The notes: a model not told the origin generated them from the letters alone. Shown: positions 1-8,405, numbered from the stretch's first letter. The stretch is DNA of 64,000 nucleotides from Mesorhizobium amorphae (GCA_003240775.1 QFNI01000009.1:28730-92729); one strand, 5' to 3'. Translations and numbers: made by a program.

Positions 1-890
1 CGCGCGAGCGGCGCAGAACCGAGCGCTCGCGCCTCCTGCTGATGCTGGCCCTCGTTCTGCCGGGCGTGGCGCTCGCGGTCATGTTCAAGCTCGTGCCGCT
101 CGTGCGAGCGTTCTGGCTGAGCCTGCTCCAGACGCGGGGCTTCAACGAGCCCACCTTCGCTCCGCTCGTGAACTACCGCTCCATGATGCGCGACCCCGTG
201 GTGGCGCAGGCCTTCTGGAACGCGGCCACCGTGTTCCTCACGCTGCCTTTCTGGGTGTTCCTGCCGCTGGTGCTCGCGCTCCTGCTCTTCCAGCGCACGC
301 CGGGCTGGAAGGTGTTTCGCGCGGTCTATTTCCTGCCTTACATGATCGCGCCCGTGGTGGTCGGCATCATGTTCCGCCAGATTCTCGCGCCCGAAGGGCC
401 GCTGAACGCGCTTCTGATCGCGGTGGGCCTGGCGCCGCTTGCCATCGAATGGCTGAACGGCCCGTCTTCCGCGCTGTTCTCGCTCACGGCCGTCGCGCTC
501 TGGAGCTTCTTCGGGCTCGGCGTGCTGACCTATCTCTCGGGCCTCTCCACCGTGCCGCAGGACGTGGTGGAAGCCGCCCGGCTCGACGGCGCGGGCTTCT
601 GGCGGATGATGGGGAGCATCGCGGTTCCGCTGATCAAGCCGGTGATCGGCTATTGGACGGTGCTCTGCATGTCCTCCATGCTGATCTGGATGTTCCCGCT
701 GATCTACGCCTTGACGCGCGGCGGGCCCGGCAGCGCGACCATGCTGCCGGAATATCTCGTCTTCATCACCACCTTCGAGTTCCTCAACCGCGGCAAGGGC
801 GCGGCGATCGGCATGGCGCTCTTCGTGTTCGCGGGCCTCGTCTCGGCCTTCGTGGTGCGGCGCATGTATCGCGAGGGCAAAAGCACGTGA
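1..890 (+). CDS. Sugar ABC transporter permease, MalF/UgpA-like (5' end outside window)
   Basis: Inner-membrane permease subunit of a carbohydrate ABC importer. The frame is open to the left edge, and an Arg-rich stretch precedes the first ATG at 42. That is the usual cytoplasmic N-terminus of these permeases, so the true start probably lies upstream. About six hydrophobic segments are visible. The ATPase-docking EAA loop reads EAARLDGAGFW (bases about 570-602), followed by VPLIKP. The gene overlaps the next permease by 4 bases (GTGA), as expected for a heterodimeric permease pair. The binding protein and ATPase are not seen and are presumably upstream or elsewhere. Substrate is not determinable; the linked RhaM-type mutarotase suggests a 6-deoxyhexose such as rhamnose or fucose (inference). 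Confidence 0.88.
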   Translation, partial: RERRRTERSRLLLMLALVLPGVALAVMFKLVPLVRAFWLSLLQTRGFNEPTFAPLVNYRSMMRDPVVAQAFWNAATVFLTLPFWVFLPLVLALLLFQRTPGWKVFRAVYFLPYMIAPVVVGIMFRQILAPEGPLNALLIAVGLAPLAIEWLNGPSSALFSLTAVALWSFFGLGVLTYLSGLSTVPQDVVEAARLDGAGFWRMMGSIAVPLIKPVIGYWTVLCMSSMLIWMFPLIYALTRGGPGSATMLPEYLVFITTFEFLNRGKGAAIGMALFVFAGLVSAFVVRRMYREGKST

Positions 891-1723
891 GCGCGCACCT
901 TCTTCGGCGCAGCATCGGGCGCGGGCTCGTCACTTTCGGGCTGGTCGTGGTGGCCGCGGCAGCGCTCTACCCGCTGCTCTTCACCGTCATCAACTCGTTC
1001 AAGTCGCGCAACGCCTATGCGCAGAACCCGCTCGGGCTCAGCTTCGACATCACCTGGGCGAACTATGCCGAGACGTTCGCGCGCATGCGCGTGCCGCAGC
1101 TTCTCTTCAACAGCATCGTGTGCACCGCGGGCGGCCTGCTTCTTTCCACGGTGGCCGCGCTCTTCATCGCCTATGCCGTGACCAAGCTGAAGATGCCCGG
1201 CGGCAATTTCGTGTTCCTGTTCGTGATCGCGATGCTGGTAATTCCCAGCCAGGTGGTGATCTATCCGCTCTACGAGACCATGCTGGGCCTGGGCCTCGGC
1301 GGCACCCATGGCGGCCTGATCCTCGCCTACGCCGCCTTCGGCCTGCCGATGAGCACCTACCTGCTCGTCGCCTATTTCCGCGCGATTCCCGACGATCTGG
1401 TGGAAGCCGCGCGCATGGATGGGGCGAGCGACATGCGCATCCTGTTCCAGGTGCTGCTTCCCATCTCCACGCCCGCCATCGCAGCCCTTTCCATCCTCAA
1501 CTTCGTCTGGATGTGGAACGACCTGCTTTTGCCGCTCGTGATCATGGGCGGCTCGGACAAGACCACGCTGATGGTGGGCGTGGCGCTTCTGTCGGGCCAG
1601 TACGACGTGTCGATCCCGCTCATCAGCGCCGGCCTGATCGTGGCGCTCCTGCCGGTGCTGCTCGTCTACTTCCTGTTCCAGCGCCAGATCCTGAACGGCG
1701 CGATCGCGGGAGCGGTGAAGTGA
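887..1723 (+). CDS. Sugar ABC transporter permease, MalG/UgpE-like
   Basis: Second inner-membrane permease of the same importer, 278 residues with a GTG start. The frame stays open far upstream, but the GTG at 887 overlaps the previous stop as GTGA. The peptide from there begins with a short basic stretch and then a first membrane helix, as in MalG-type permeases. The EAA loop is EAARMDGASDMR followed by LLPISTP near residues 185-205. Six membrane segments are plausible, with a long loop after the first that carries the typical N-S-F-K-S motif. It ends in another GTGA overlap with the mutarotase gene, indicating translational coupling through the operon. Confidence 0.9.
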   Translation: MSAHLLRRSIGRGLVTFGLVVVAAAALYPLLFTVINSFKSRNAYAQNPLGLSFDITWANYAETFARMRVPQLLFNSIVCTAGGLLLSTVAALFIAYAVTKLKMPGGNFVFLFVIAMLVIPSQVVIYPLYETMLGLGLGGTHGGLILAYAAFGLPMSTYLLVAYFRAIPDDLVEAARMDGASDMRILFQVLLPISTPAIAALSILNFVWMWNDLLLPLVIMGGSDKTTLMVGVALLSGQYDVSIPLISAGLIVALLPVLLVYFLFQRQILNGAIAGAVK

Positions 1724-2070
1724 GCGGCCGAGGACCAAGCGAGCCGCTGCTCTTCATCTACCGGCTCAAACCCGGCATGGGCGAGGAATACGACCGCGCA
1801 CACCGGGCGGTCTGGCCCGAGATCCTCGCGCTCCTGGACGAGGCCGGCATCCACGACTACCGCATTTGGCGGCATGGCGAGATCGTGGTGTCGCGCATGC
1901 GCACGACGCAAGGCTTCGCTCACGCGCAGGCCGTGACGCGAGCGAGCGACGTGCAGCGGCGCTGGACCGCCTCGCTCGGCCATGTCTTCGACGAGATCGC
2001 GGACGCCGATGGCGAGCCGCTCTGGCTGGACGAGGTGTTCAGCCACCGCCCCGCGGGGGAAGGCGCGTGA
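1720..2070 (+). CDS. L-rhamnose mutarotase family protein (RhaM/RhaU-like)
   Basis: A 116-residue dimeric alpha/beta-barrel type protein expected to interconvert the anomers of L-rhamnose or a similar 6-deoxysugar in the cytoplasm. The GTG start at 1720 overlaps the permease stop. Family features visible are YRLKPG near the N-terminus, H..VWPEILALL, AGIHDYRIW, the DVQRRW motif and the C-terminal PLWLDEVF. Length fits the family (about 104 residues) plus a short N-terminal extension. Being last in a sugar permease operon, it probably prepares the imported sugar for the next enzyme. Homologues acting on L-fucose exist, so the substrate is uncertain. Confidence 0.85.
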   Translation: MSGRGPSEPLLFIYRLKPGMGEEYDRAHRAVWPEILALLDEAGIHDYRIWRHGEIVVSRMRTTQGFAHAQAVTRASDVQRRWTASLGHVFDEIADADGEPLWLDEVFSHRPAGEGA

Positions 2071-2081
2071 GGCGTCCGGCT

Positions 2082-2957
2082 CTAGCTCGGCCGCGCAGGC
2101 GGACGCTTGCCGCGCAGGGGCGCGAGCGGGAAAGTTGGTTCGGGCAGACTGCCGCCGAGCGCCTGCGTGATGGTGCGCGCCGTCTCGAACTGGGTGCGGC
2201 AGGCAGCCTCGAACGACACGCGCTCGCGCGCCTGCGACAGGAACGGCATGGTCAGGGCCGCCAGGCACACGCCTTCGCCGTCGAGCAGCGGAAAGCTCAC
2301 ATCGGTGATGCCCTGCAAGCCTTCGCCCGCGATCATCTCATAGCCGCGGCGGCGCACTTCCCGGATGCGATCGGCCAGCGCTTCCATTTCGCTCGGGTCG
2401 ACGTTTCCAGCGATCTCGCCCATGGCCCATTCGTGGACGGCCGGCCGCTGGAAGGCGAGAAGCACCCGGCCCGACGCGGTTGCCGCAGCCGGGTTCTGGG
2501 TTCCCACCCGCAGCCGGAAGCCGAGCGGTGCGGGGCTGTCCACCTGAGCCACCACGCGGATGTCGAGATGGTCGAGCACGGCCACATGGAAGGCCTGCCA
2601 GGCTTCCACCGAGGCCGAGGTCATCAGGGGCAGCGAAACATCGAGCAGGCGCCGCATCGGGGGGTGGCGGTTCGCGAGCTCGTGCAGCCGGTTCGACAAG
2701 AAGAGCCCATCCTCGCCCGGACGGCGCCCGATGAAGCCGCGCCGTTCGAGAACCATCACCACGCGATAGACCTCCTGCAGCGAACGCCCGAGCAGCTGGG
2801 CGATCTCGCTCTGGCTCACCCCGCGCGACATGCCCGCCAGAAGCTCGATGACGTCGATGCCCTTCTCGAGCGCGGGCGCGCCATAGGCCTGCCGGGAGGC
2901 GGCCGTCTCCGTGGCAGACACCTTTGCGGGCGAAGCGGATCGGGCCTTTTTGGGCAT
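2082..2957 (-). CDS. IclR family transcriptional regulator
   Basis: DNA-binding repressor or activator of 291 residues. A basic N-terminal tail is followed by the IclR winged helix-turn-helix (about residues 28-85: ALEKGIDVIELL, SQSEIAQLLGRS, EVYRVVMVLERRGF) and the C-terminal ligand-binding domain (GYEMIAGEGLQGITDVSFPL). ATG 2957 is chosen over frames open further upstream because the family N-terminus starts close to it. The gene is convergent with the mutarotase gene and divergent from the deacylase gene at 3098. It may control the deacylase/dehydratase pair, the sugar transporter, or both; the divergent arrangement favours the former. Confidence 0.87.
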   Translation of the reverse strand: MPKKARSASPAKVSATETAASRQAYGAPALEKGIDVIELLAGMSRGVSQSEIAQLLGRSLQEVYRVVMVLERRGFIGRRPGEDGLFLSNRLHELANRHPPMRRLLDVSLPLMTSASVEAWQAFHVAVLDHLDIRVVAQVDSPAPLGFRLRVGTQNPAAATASGRVLLAFQRPAVHEWAMGEIAGNVDPSEMEALADRIREVRRRGYEMIAGEGLQGITDVSFPLLDGEGVCLAALTMPFLSQARERVSFEAACRTQFETARTITQALGGSLPEPTFPLAPLRGKRPPARPS

Positions 2958-3097
2958 TCTTTGCGGCTTTCGGGACACGGAAGATCGCCACCGATTATCA
3001 CAGATGAAACTTCGATGCCGCCCCCGAACGATCAGCACTCGGGCCAGCGCTTCCACAAGCCACATCTTTCCGACCAGCACACAAGGCCGTCCGCTCC
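2958..3097. promoter_or_regulatory. Divergent intergenic region between iclR-type gene and deacylase gene
   Basis: A 140-base gap between divergent genes. It has locally lower GC around 2990-3020 and must hold both promoters. No clear palindrome or -35/-10 pair was recognised. IclR regulators usually bind within such regions, so an operator is expected here, but this is inference from layout only. Confidence 0.35.
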
Positions 3098-4105
3098 GTG
3101 AAGTATCTTTCCCCCGACATCGATTTCGAGAAGCCCGGCAAGCAGGTGGGCGCGTTCCACGTGCCGCTGTCCGTCCACGACGACGCGTGGGGCGTGGTGC
3201 CCGTGCCGGTGGCCGTGATCAAGAACGGCGAGGGGCCGACCGTGATCCTGGAAGGCGGCAACCACGGCGACGAGTATGAGGGGCCGATCGCGCTCGGCGA
3301 ATTGATCCGCGAGCTCGACCCCGCCCAGGTGTCGGGCCGGCTGATCTTCGTGCCCGCCATCAACCAGCCGGCGGTGGAAGCGGCCTCGCGCACCTCGCCG
3401 ATCGACGGCATCAACCTCAACCGCACCTTTCCGGGCGATGCGCAGGGCACCACCACGCGCCAGATCGCGGCCTTCGTGCACGACGTGCTGTTTCCGCTGG
3501 GCGACGTCTTCATCGACCTCCACTCGGGCGGCTCCTCGCTCGACATCATCCCGAGTGCCGTGATCGAGCCCGGCCGCACGCCCGGGCAGCATGCGGCGAA
3601 TGTCGCAGCCGCCCAGGCTTTTGGGGCGCCGATCGCGGTGGTGATCGACAACCGCGGCGACACGCGCACGGCAACCGCATCCGCGGCGGCTGCCGGCATG
3701 ACGGTGATCGGCACGGAGATGGCGGGGGCGGGAAGCGTGTCGATCGAGGCGCTGGCGCTCTGCCGTCGCGGCGTGCGCAACGTGCTCGCCCATCTGGGCG
3801 TCCTGTCGACCGAGTTTGCCTCGCCCCCGGCCCACGAGCCGCGCCTCTACGCGCTGGGGCCCAAGGCGCACCTGATCGCGGAAGACGACGGGGTGTTCGA
3901 GCCGCTGCATCCCCTGGGCGCGGAGGTGAAGGCCGGCGAGCTTGCCGGCCGCATCCATTTTCTGCTTCAACCCGGCCGCGCGCCGGTCGACCTCCATTTC
4001 CGCGCGAGCGGCATCGTCTATGGTCGCCGCCGCCCCGGTCGCACGCGCCCCGGAAACTGCTGCCTTGTGGTGGCGAGCCCTTACGAGAAGCCTGAAGCAC
4101 GATGA
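3098..4105 (+). CDS. Succinylglutamate desuccinylase/aspartoacylase family deacylase (DoeB-like)
   Basis: Zinc-dependent amidohydrolase of the M14-like AstE/AspA family, 335 residues, GTG start. Expected zinc ligands are visible: H56 and E59 in GGNHGDEYEGP and H142 in DLHSGG. NLNRTFPG and GTEMAGAG are also typical. The whole protein resembles DoeB, which removes acetyl from N-acetyl-L-2,4-diaminobutyrate during ectoine breakdown, but ectoine hydrolase (DoeA) is not in this window and the real substrate is open. It overlaps the next gene by ATGA, implying that the deacylated product may be the dehydratase substrate. It probably answers to the divergent IclR regulator. Confidence 0.82.
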   Translation: MKYLSPDIDFEKPGKQVGAFHVPLSVHDDAWGVVPVPVAVIKNGEGPTVILEGGNHGDEYEGPIALGELIRELDPAQVSGRLIFVPAINQPAVEAASRTSPIDGINLNRTFPGDAQGTTTRQIAAFVHDVLFPLGDVFIDLHSGGSSLDIIPSAVIEPGRTPGQHAANVAAAQAFGAPIAVVIDNRGDTRTATASAAAAGMTVIGTEMAGAGSVSIEALALCRRGVRNVLAHLGVLSTEFASPPAHEPRLYALGPKAHLIAEDDGVFEPLHPLGAEVKAGELAGRIHFLLQPGRAPVDLHFRASGIVYGRRRPGRTRPGNCCLVVASPYEKPEAR

Positions 4106-5040
4106 TCACGCTCGAAGACGTCCAGGCCGCGGCCTCCCGCATCGCGCCCTTCGTTCGCGAAACCCCCACGATCGAGGTGAAGGCGGTGTCCGAGCCGGTG
4201 ACCGACGCCCGGCTCGCGCTGAAGCTCGAATCGCTCCAGGTGAGCGGCTCGTTCAAGGCACGCGGCGCCACCAACAAGCTCTTGTCCACACCCAGGGAGC
4301 GGCTCCAACGCGGCATCGTCACGGCGTCCGGCGGCAATCACGGCCTGGCCGTGGCGCGCGCCGCGAAGCTCGCGGGCGTCCCCGCCACCGTGTTCGTGAC
4401 CACGAGCGCCACGCCCGAGAAGCGCGAGAAGCTCAAGCGCTGGGGTGCCACGGTCGAAGTGGTGGGCGCGATCTGGAACGAGACCAACGAGGCAGCACTC
4501 GCCTTTGCGGAACAAACCGGCGCGGCCTATTTCCACCCCTTCGCCGACCCAGCCGTGATGGCGGGGCAGGGCACGGCGGGCCTGGAGCTCATCAGGGCGC
4601 TGCCCGAGATGGACACGCTGCTCGTGGCCATCGGCGGTGGCGGCCTGATCTGCGGGCTGAGCGTAGCCCTCAAGGCGCTCAAGCCCTCGATCCGCATCAT
4701 CGGCATCGAACCCGAAGGCTCCCCCACGCTCAAGGCATCGCTCGACGCCGGCCGCGTCGTGCGGCTCCCCGAGGTCACGAGCCAGGTCGCCACCATGAGC
4801 TGCGCGGAAACAGACCCCCGCGTCTTCGACATCGTGCGCGAGCACGTCGACGACATCGTGCTGGTCTCCGACCAGGCCATGCTCGAAGCCTCTCGCTGGC
4901 TCTGGTTCGAACTCGGCCTAGCCGCCGACCTGAGCGGCGCCGCCGCCATCGCAGCCCTCCGGAGCAAGCACGTCCAGATCGGATCGGATGCGGTGGTGGC
5001 CGCCTTGGTCTGCGGCGCGGGACCGGAAGGGGTTCTGTAA
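4102..5040 (+). CDS. PLP-dependent threonine/serine dehydratase family enzyme (EutB-like)
   Basis: Fold-type II pyridoxal-phosphate enzyme of 312 residues. The Schiff-base lysine is K52 in SGSFKARGA, the phosphate-binding glycine loop is IGGGGL near residue 175, and the SGGNHG motif is present. Such proteins deaminate threonine, serine or modified hydroxy-amino acids. The family member in hydroxyectoine utilisation is EutB, which sits beside a DoeB-like deacylase as here. Overall sequence is equally compatible with a general threonine dehydratase without a regulatory ACT domain. The ATGA overlap with the upstream deacylase indicates co-translation. Confidence 0.8.
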   Translation: MITLEDVQAAASRIAPFVRETPTIEVKAVSEPVTDARLALKLESLQVSGSFKARGATNKLLSTPRERLQRGIVTASGGNHGLAVARAAKLAGVPATVFVTTSATPEKREKLKRWGATVEVVGAIWNETNEAALAFAEQTGAAYFHPFADPAVMAGQGTAGLELIRALPEMDTLLVAIGGGGLICGLSVALKALKPSIRIIGIEPEGSPTLKASLDAGRVVRLPEVTSQVATMSCAETDPRVFDIVREHVDDIVLVSDQAMLEASRWLWFELGLAADLSGAAAIAALRSKHVQIGSDAVVAALVCGAGPEGVL

Positions 5041-5048
5041 AACCCCTC

Positions 5049-5077
5049 TGCTTCGAGGCTGACGCCGCCTCGAAGCA
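5049..5077. terminator. Perfect 11-bp inverted repeat after the dehydratase gene
   Basis: TGCTTCGAGGC at 5049-5059 pairs perfectly with GCCTCGAAGCA at 5067-5077 across a 7-base loop, 9 bases past the dehydratase stop. No U-tract follows on either strand, so it is a candidate processing or weak bidirectional termination hairpin rather than a classical terminator. Confidence 0.45.
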
Positions 5078-5181
5078 ATCAGGCTGAGCCCACTCGCAAA
5101 GGCCGCGCCTTCGCAAGCCGCTGTCGCATGGCGGCAGCAAACGTCAAGTTCTTGATGAATTCAAACAGCGCTGGGGAGTGA

Positions 5182-5257
<76 letters not shown>

Positions 5258-5425
5258 ACTGGCCGACCCCTGGGGGCGGCGGTGCGGGGTTGGGGCCCCG
5301 CGGTCGAAGCGGCTTCTAAAGCCAGTGCCCGGCAAGATCAAGCGGGCTGTGAAGGGTTTTTCCGATTGCTTGGCCCGAGGGCGAAAAAGCGGGCGGGAGC
5401 AGGGAAGCGCCCGCCCGGCAGGACC

Positions 5426-5815
5426 TCAATTCTCGTCGTCGTCGCCCACGCCGACGATGCCGCTCATGTCGTCGTCTTCCTCTTCCTCGTCTTCGAGGAA
5501 GGTGTCCTCCTCGTCGTCGCCAAGGTCCACGTCGTCGTCGCTGTCGTCGATGTCGGGCACGTCGTCGCCGCCCTTGGCCTCCTCGTCGGCCTCTTCGAGC
5601 GACACGACCTCGGCGCCGTCCTCCTCGGTCTCGGGCGTCTCGCGCTCCTCCACCTCTTCCTCCTGCTCGCGCACGCTGCTGCCAGCACTCTCGAAGAAGG
5701 TGCGGGGATAGGCCGTGCCCGTGTAGGGGGACACGATCGGATCCTTGTTCAGGTCATAGAACTTCCGGCCCGTTTCGGGGTCGATCCGCTTGGTGCCGAG
5801 CTTGGGGTCCGCCAT
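5426..5815 (-). CDS. TIGR02300-type protein (FYDLN acid domain)
   Basis: Small alphaproteobacterial protein of 129 residues with unknown function. The N-terminus holds the conserved KLGTKRIDPETGRKFYDLN region and DPIVSPYTG, after which the second half is almost entirely Glu and Asp with short linkers. ATG 5815 is chosen because the conserved domain starts there, although the frame opens 14 codons earlier. No enzyme motif is present. The extreme negative charge suggests a metal-, polycation- or ribosome-interacting tail (speculation). It lies between tRNA-Ala and the divergent aroA gene. Confidence 0.85.
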   Translation of the reverse strand: MADPKLGTKRIDPETGRKFYDLNKDPIVSPYTGTAYPRTFFESAGSSVREQEEEVEERETPETEEDGAEVVSLEEADEEAKGGDDVPDIDDSDDDVDLGDDEEDTFLEDEEEEDDDMSGIVGVGDDDEN

Positions 5816-6027
5816 GGAAGAACACTCATCTTGCCGCTTTTCTTGCCCCTTAGACACAAGAGCGCGGACCTGTCAAAACCAAATGCCCTCGCGGCCCGGG
5901 CGGGAGCGCACAGTCTTGCGGGAAGCGCCCGCAAGGTTTGGTCTCCCGCAAAGCCCGTTTCGTTTTTGCGGCGGACTGGGCTAGGAGGCGGCACACAGTT
6001 TTCGTTTCCGTGCCGGTCGTTTCCCCC

Positions 6028-7368
6028 ATGTCCCATTCCCAAGCAGCCGTTTCCGCCACCGCGCGCAAGGCGCATGCCCTCAAGGGCAGCGTGCGCCTGC
6101 CCGGCGACAAGTCGATCTCGCACCGTTCGGTGATGTTCGGCGGGCTCGCCTCGGGCGAGACGCGCGTCTCGGGCTTGCTCGAAGGCGAGGACGTGCTGCG
6201 CTCGGCCGATGCCATGCGCGCCTTCGGTGCCAGAATCGAAAAGGCCGGCGAGGAGTGGGTGATCCAAGGCGTGGGCAATGGCTGCCTGCTGGAGCCCAGG
6301 GACGCGCTCGACTTCGGCAATGCCGGCACGGGCTCGCGCCTGGTGATGGGGCTTGCCGGCACCTACGATTTCGAGACCACGTTCATGGGCGACGCGTCGC
6401 TTTCCAAGCGCCCGATGGGCCGCGTGCTCGATCCGCTGCGGCAGATGGGGGTGCAGGTCCTGCGCGCGGGCGCGGGCGATCGCATGCCGCTCACCCTGCG
6501 GGGCCCGCGGCTCGCCGCGCCGATCACCTATCGCGTGCCGATGGCATCCGCCCAGGTCAAATCAGCCGTGCTTCTGGCGGGCTTGAACACGGCGGGCGTC
6601 ACGACGGTGATCGAGCCCGTGATGACGCGCGACCACACCGAAAAGATGCTCCAGGGCTTCGGCGCGAAGCTCGAGGTGGATACCGACGAGAAGGGTGTGC
6701 GCACCATCCGGATCGAGGGGCAGGGCAGTCTCGCCGGCCAGGTGATCGCGGTTCCGGGTGACCCGTCCTCGGCCGCGTTTCCGCTGGTCGCGGCCCTTCT
6801 CGTGCCGGGCTCGGAAGTGGTGATCGAGAACGTTCTGATGAATCCGACGCGCACCGGCCTGATCCTGACGCTGCAGGAGATGGGCGGCGACATCACGATC
6901 GAGAACGCGCGGGTCGCGGGCGGCGAGGATGTGGCGGACCTGCGCGTGCGCGGCTCGGACCTGCGCGGGGTCGCGGTGCCGGCCGAGCGCGCGCCCTCCA
7001 TGATCGACGAATATCCGGTGCTCGCGGTGGCCGCGGCCTTTGCGCAAGGCGAAACGCGCATGGACGGGCTCGACGAACTGCGCGTCAAGGAATCCGACCG
7101 GCTCGCGGCGGTCGCGCGCGGGCTCGAAGCCAACGGCGTCGACTGCACGGAAGGCGAGGCGTCGCTTTGCGTGCGCGGGCGCCCCGACGGCCGGGGCCTG
7201 GGCGGCGGCACGGTCGCAACCCATCTCGACCACCGCATCGCCATGAGCTTCCTGGTGATGGGCTTAGCCTCCGAGAAGCCTGTGACGGTGGACGACCGCG
7301 CGATGATCGCGACGAGCTTCCCGCAGTTCCTGCCGCTGATGGCGGGGCTCGGCGCGGACATCGCGTGA
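6028..7368 (+). CDS. aroA: 3-phosphoshikimate 1-carboxyvinyltransferase (EPSP synthase), class II
   Basis: Cytoplasmic shikimate-pathway enzyme joining shikimate-3-phosphate and phosphoenolpyruvate, 446 residues. It closely follows the Agrobacterium CP4 enzyme: GDKSISHRS at 26-34, RPMGRVL, SAQVKSA, RDHTEK, NPTRTG, EDVADLRVR, DEYP and KESDR. These include the sequence motifs used to define class II enzymes. At position 100, in LDFGNAGTG, it has Gly where CP4 has the Ala linked to glyphosate insensitivity. ATG 6028 is chosen by alignment with CP4 (same MSH start). It heads a run with a small membrane protein, cmk and rpsA, the usual alphaproteobacterial order. Confidence 0.96.
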   Translation: MSHSQAAVSATARKAHALKGSVRLPGDKSISHRSVMFGGLASGETRVSGLLEGEDVLRSADAMRAFGARIEKAGEEWVIQGVGNGCLLEPRDALDFGNAGTGSRLVMGLAGTYDFETTFMGDASLSKRPMGRVLDPLRQMGVQVLRAGAGDRMPLTLRGPRLAAPITYRVPMASAQVKSAVLLAGLNTAGVTTVIEPVMTRDHTEKMLQGFGAKLEVDTDEKGVRTIRIEGQGSLAGQVIAVPGDPSSAAFPLVAALLVPGSEVVIENVLMNPTRTGLILTLQEMGGDITIENARVAGGEDVADLRVRGSDLRGVAVPAERAPSMIDEYPVLAVAAAFAQGETRMDGLDELRVKESDRLAAVARGLEANGVDCTEGEASLCVRGRPDGRGLGGGTVATHLDHRIAMSFLVMGLASEKPVTVDDRAMIATSFPQFLPLMAGLGADIA

Positions 7369-7380
7369 GGCGCTGAGGGC

Positions 7381-7737
7381 ATGGCATCGCTCGAACAGAC
7401 CGCGGGGTTCTTCACCGCTCTCCTGCTCTACATCATGCTGGCCGTGCCGTTCTTCGTCTGGTCGGCACGGGCGAGCCTTGCGAGCGCCCGGAGCCTGGTG
7501 GACGGGCGGATGCGCGGGCGGCCCGGCCGCGGAACCACGATCTTCCTGTGCGTCCTGCCGCTTCTTTTCGTGATCTACCATGTGGTGAGCGGCATCGTCG
7601 CGACCGAACAAAGCGAGTGGAGCGCTTATGCGTTTCTCGCGCTGTCGCCCGCCTGCGGCATGATCGCGGGCTATCTCTTGGGTTGGCTCTGGGCGCAGAA
7701 CGGTGGTCCGGGCGTGGGACGTTGGGGACAGGAATGA
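7381..7737 (+). CDS. Small membrane protein between aroA and cmk
   Basis: A 118-residue protein with three hydrophobic stretches (about residues 8-28, 52-72 and 83-104) separated by a basic loop R-M-R-G-R-P-G-R. It starts 12 bases after aroA and overlaps cmk by ATGA. No catalytic motif or known family is recognised. Position in the aroA-cmk-rpsA operon is compatible with a lineage-specific inner-membrane protein, and coding is supported by the coupled overlap with cmk. Confidence 0.7.
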   Translation: MASLEQTAGFFTALLLYIMLAVPFFVWSARASLASARSLVDGRMRGRPGRGTTIFLCVLPLLFVIYHVVSGIVATEQSEWSAYAFLALSPACGMIAGYLLGWLWAQNGGPGVGRWGQE

Positions 7738-8372
7738 CGGACAGGTTGGTGATCGCCATCGACGGACCCGCCGCTTCGGGCAAGGGGACGCTGGCGCGGC
7801 TGGTGGCCGAGCGCTACCGGCTGCCGCATCTCGACACCGGGCTGAGCTATCGCGCGGTGGCGCAGATGCTGCTTTCCAAGAACCTGCCGCTCGACAACGA
7901 GGCGCTGGCCGCAGAGGAGGCTGGGCGCGTCGATCTCGGGCGGATGGACAAGGCCGCGCTTTCGCTCCACGCGGTGGGGGAAGCCGCTTCCCGGATCGCG
8001 GTGTTTCCGCTCGTGCGGCGGGTGCTCGTGGAAAAGCAGCGCCTCTTTGCCTCGGGGCCCAAGGGTGCAGTGCTTGACGGGCGCGACATCGGCACGGTGG
8101 TGTGCCCGCAAGCGCGCGTGAAGATTTTCCTGACCGCCTCGCCCGCCGAACGCGCCAAGCGGCGGCTGCGCGAGATCGAGGCGCGCGGGGGCTCGGGCGA
8201 TCTCGCCGCCATCCAGGGAGACATCGAAACGCGCGACCGGCGCGACAGCGAGCGGGCGGACTCGCCGCTCAAGCCGGCGGCGGACGCGCACTTGCTCGAC
8301 ACCAGCGAACTCGATATAGACGCCGCGTTCCTTGCAGCCTGCCGCATCATAGACGACGCGCTGGCCGCATAG
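7734..8372 (+). CDS. cmk: Cytidylate kinase
   Basis: Phosphorylates CMP and dCMP using ATP in the cytoplasm; 212 residues, the usual size. The P-loop is GPAASGKGT near residue 10, followed by LDTGLSYR, the substrate motif LDGRDIGTVV and the basic ERAKRRLREIEARG segment, all standard for Cmk. The ATG at 7734 overlaps the preceding stop (ATGA). A hairpin follows the stop, so the aroA-cmk transcript may partly end before rpsA. Confidence 0.95.
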   Translation: MTDRLVIAIDGPAASGKGTLARLVAERYRLPHLDTGLSYRAVAQMLLSKNLPLDNEALAAEEAGRVDLGRMDKAALSLHAVGEAASRIAVFPLVRRVLVEKQRLFASGPKGAVLDGRDIGTVVCPQARVKIFLTASPAERAKRRLREIEARGGSGDLAAIQGDIETRDRRDSERADSPLKPAADAHLLDTSELDIDAAFLAACRIIDDALAA

Positions 8373-8405
8373 GGCGCTCCCCGCATCTGGGGCGCCAAGC
8401 TTTTT
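8373..8405 (+). terminator. Hairpin with U-tract after cmk
   Basis: GGCG (8373-8376) and CCCC (8379-8382) pair with GGGG (8389-8392) and CGCC (8393-8396), with a 2-base bulge, around the loop GCATCT. TTTTT follows at 8401-8405 after a 4-base spacer. A weak intrinsic terminator is likely, possibly separating cmk from rpsA. Confidence 0.5.

Noticed and set aside
449..886. Upstream extension of the second permease frame
   Set aside because: It overlaps the first permease completely and encodes Arg-rich shadow sequence; the coupled GTG at 887 is the better start.
3098..5040. Calling the deacylase/dehydratase pair doeB-eutB of ectoine catabolism
   Set aside because: No ectoine hydrolase, transaminase or EnuR/DoeX regulator is present in the window, so the substrate remains open.
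5430..5700. GTCGTC-type low-complexity tract as a microsatellite
   Set aside because: It is coding for the Asp/Glu tail of the FYDLN protein and keeps frame; irregular units argue against a simple repeat.
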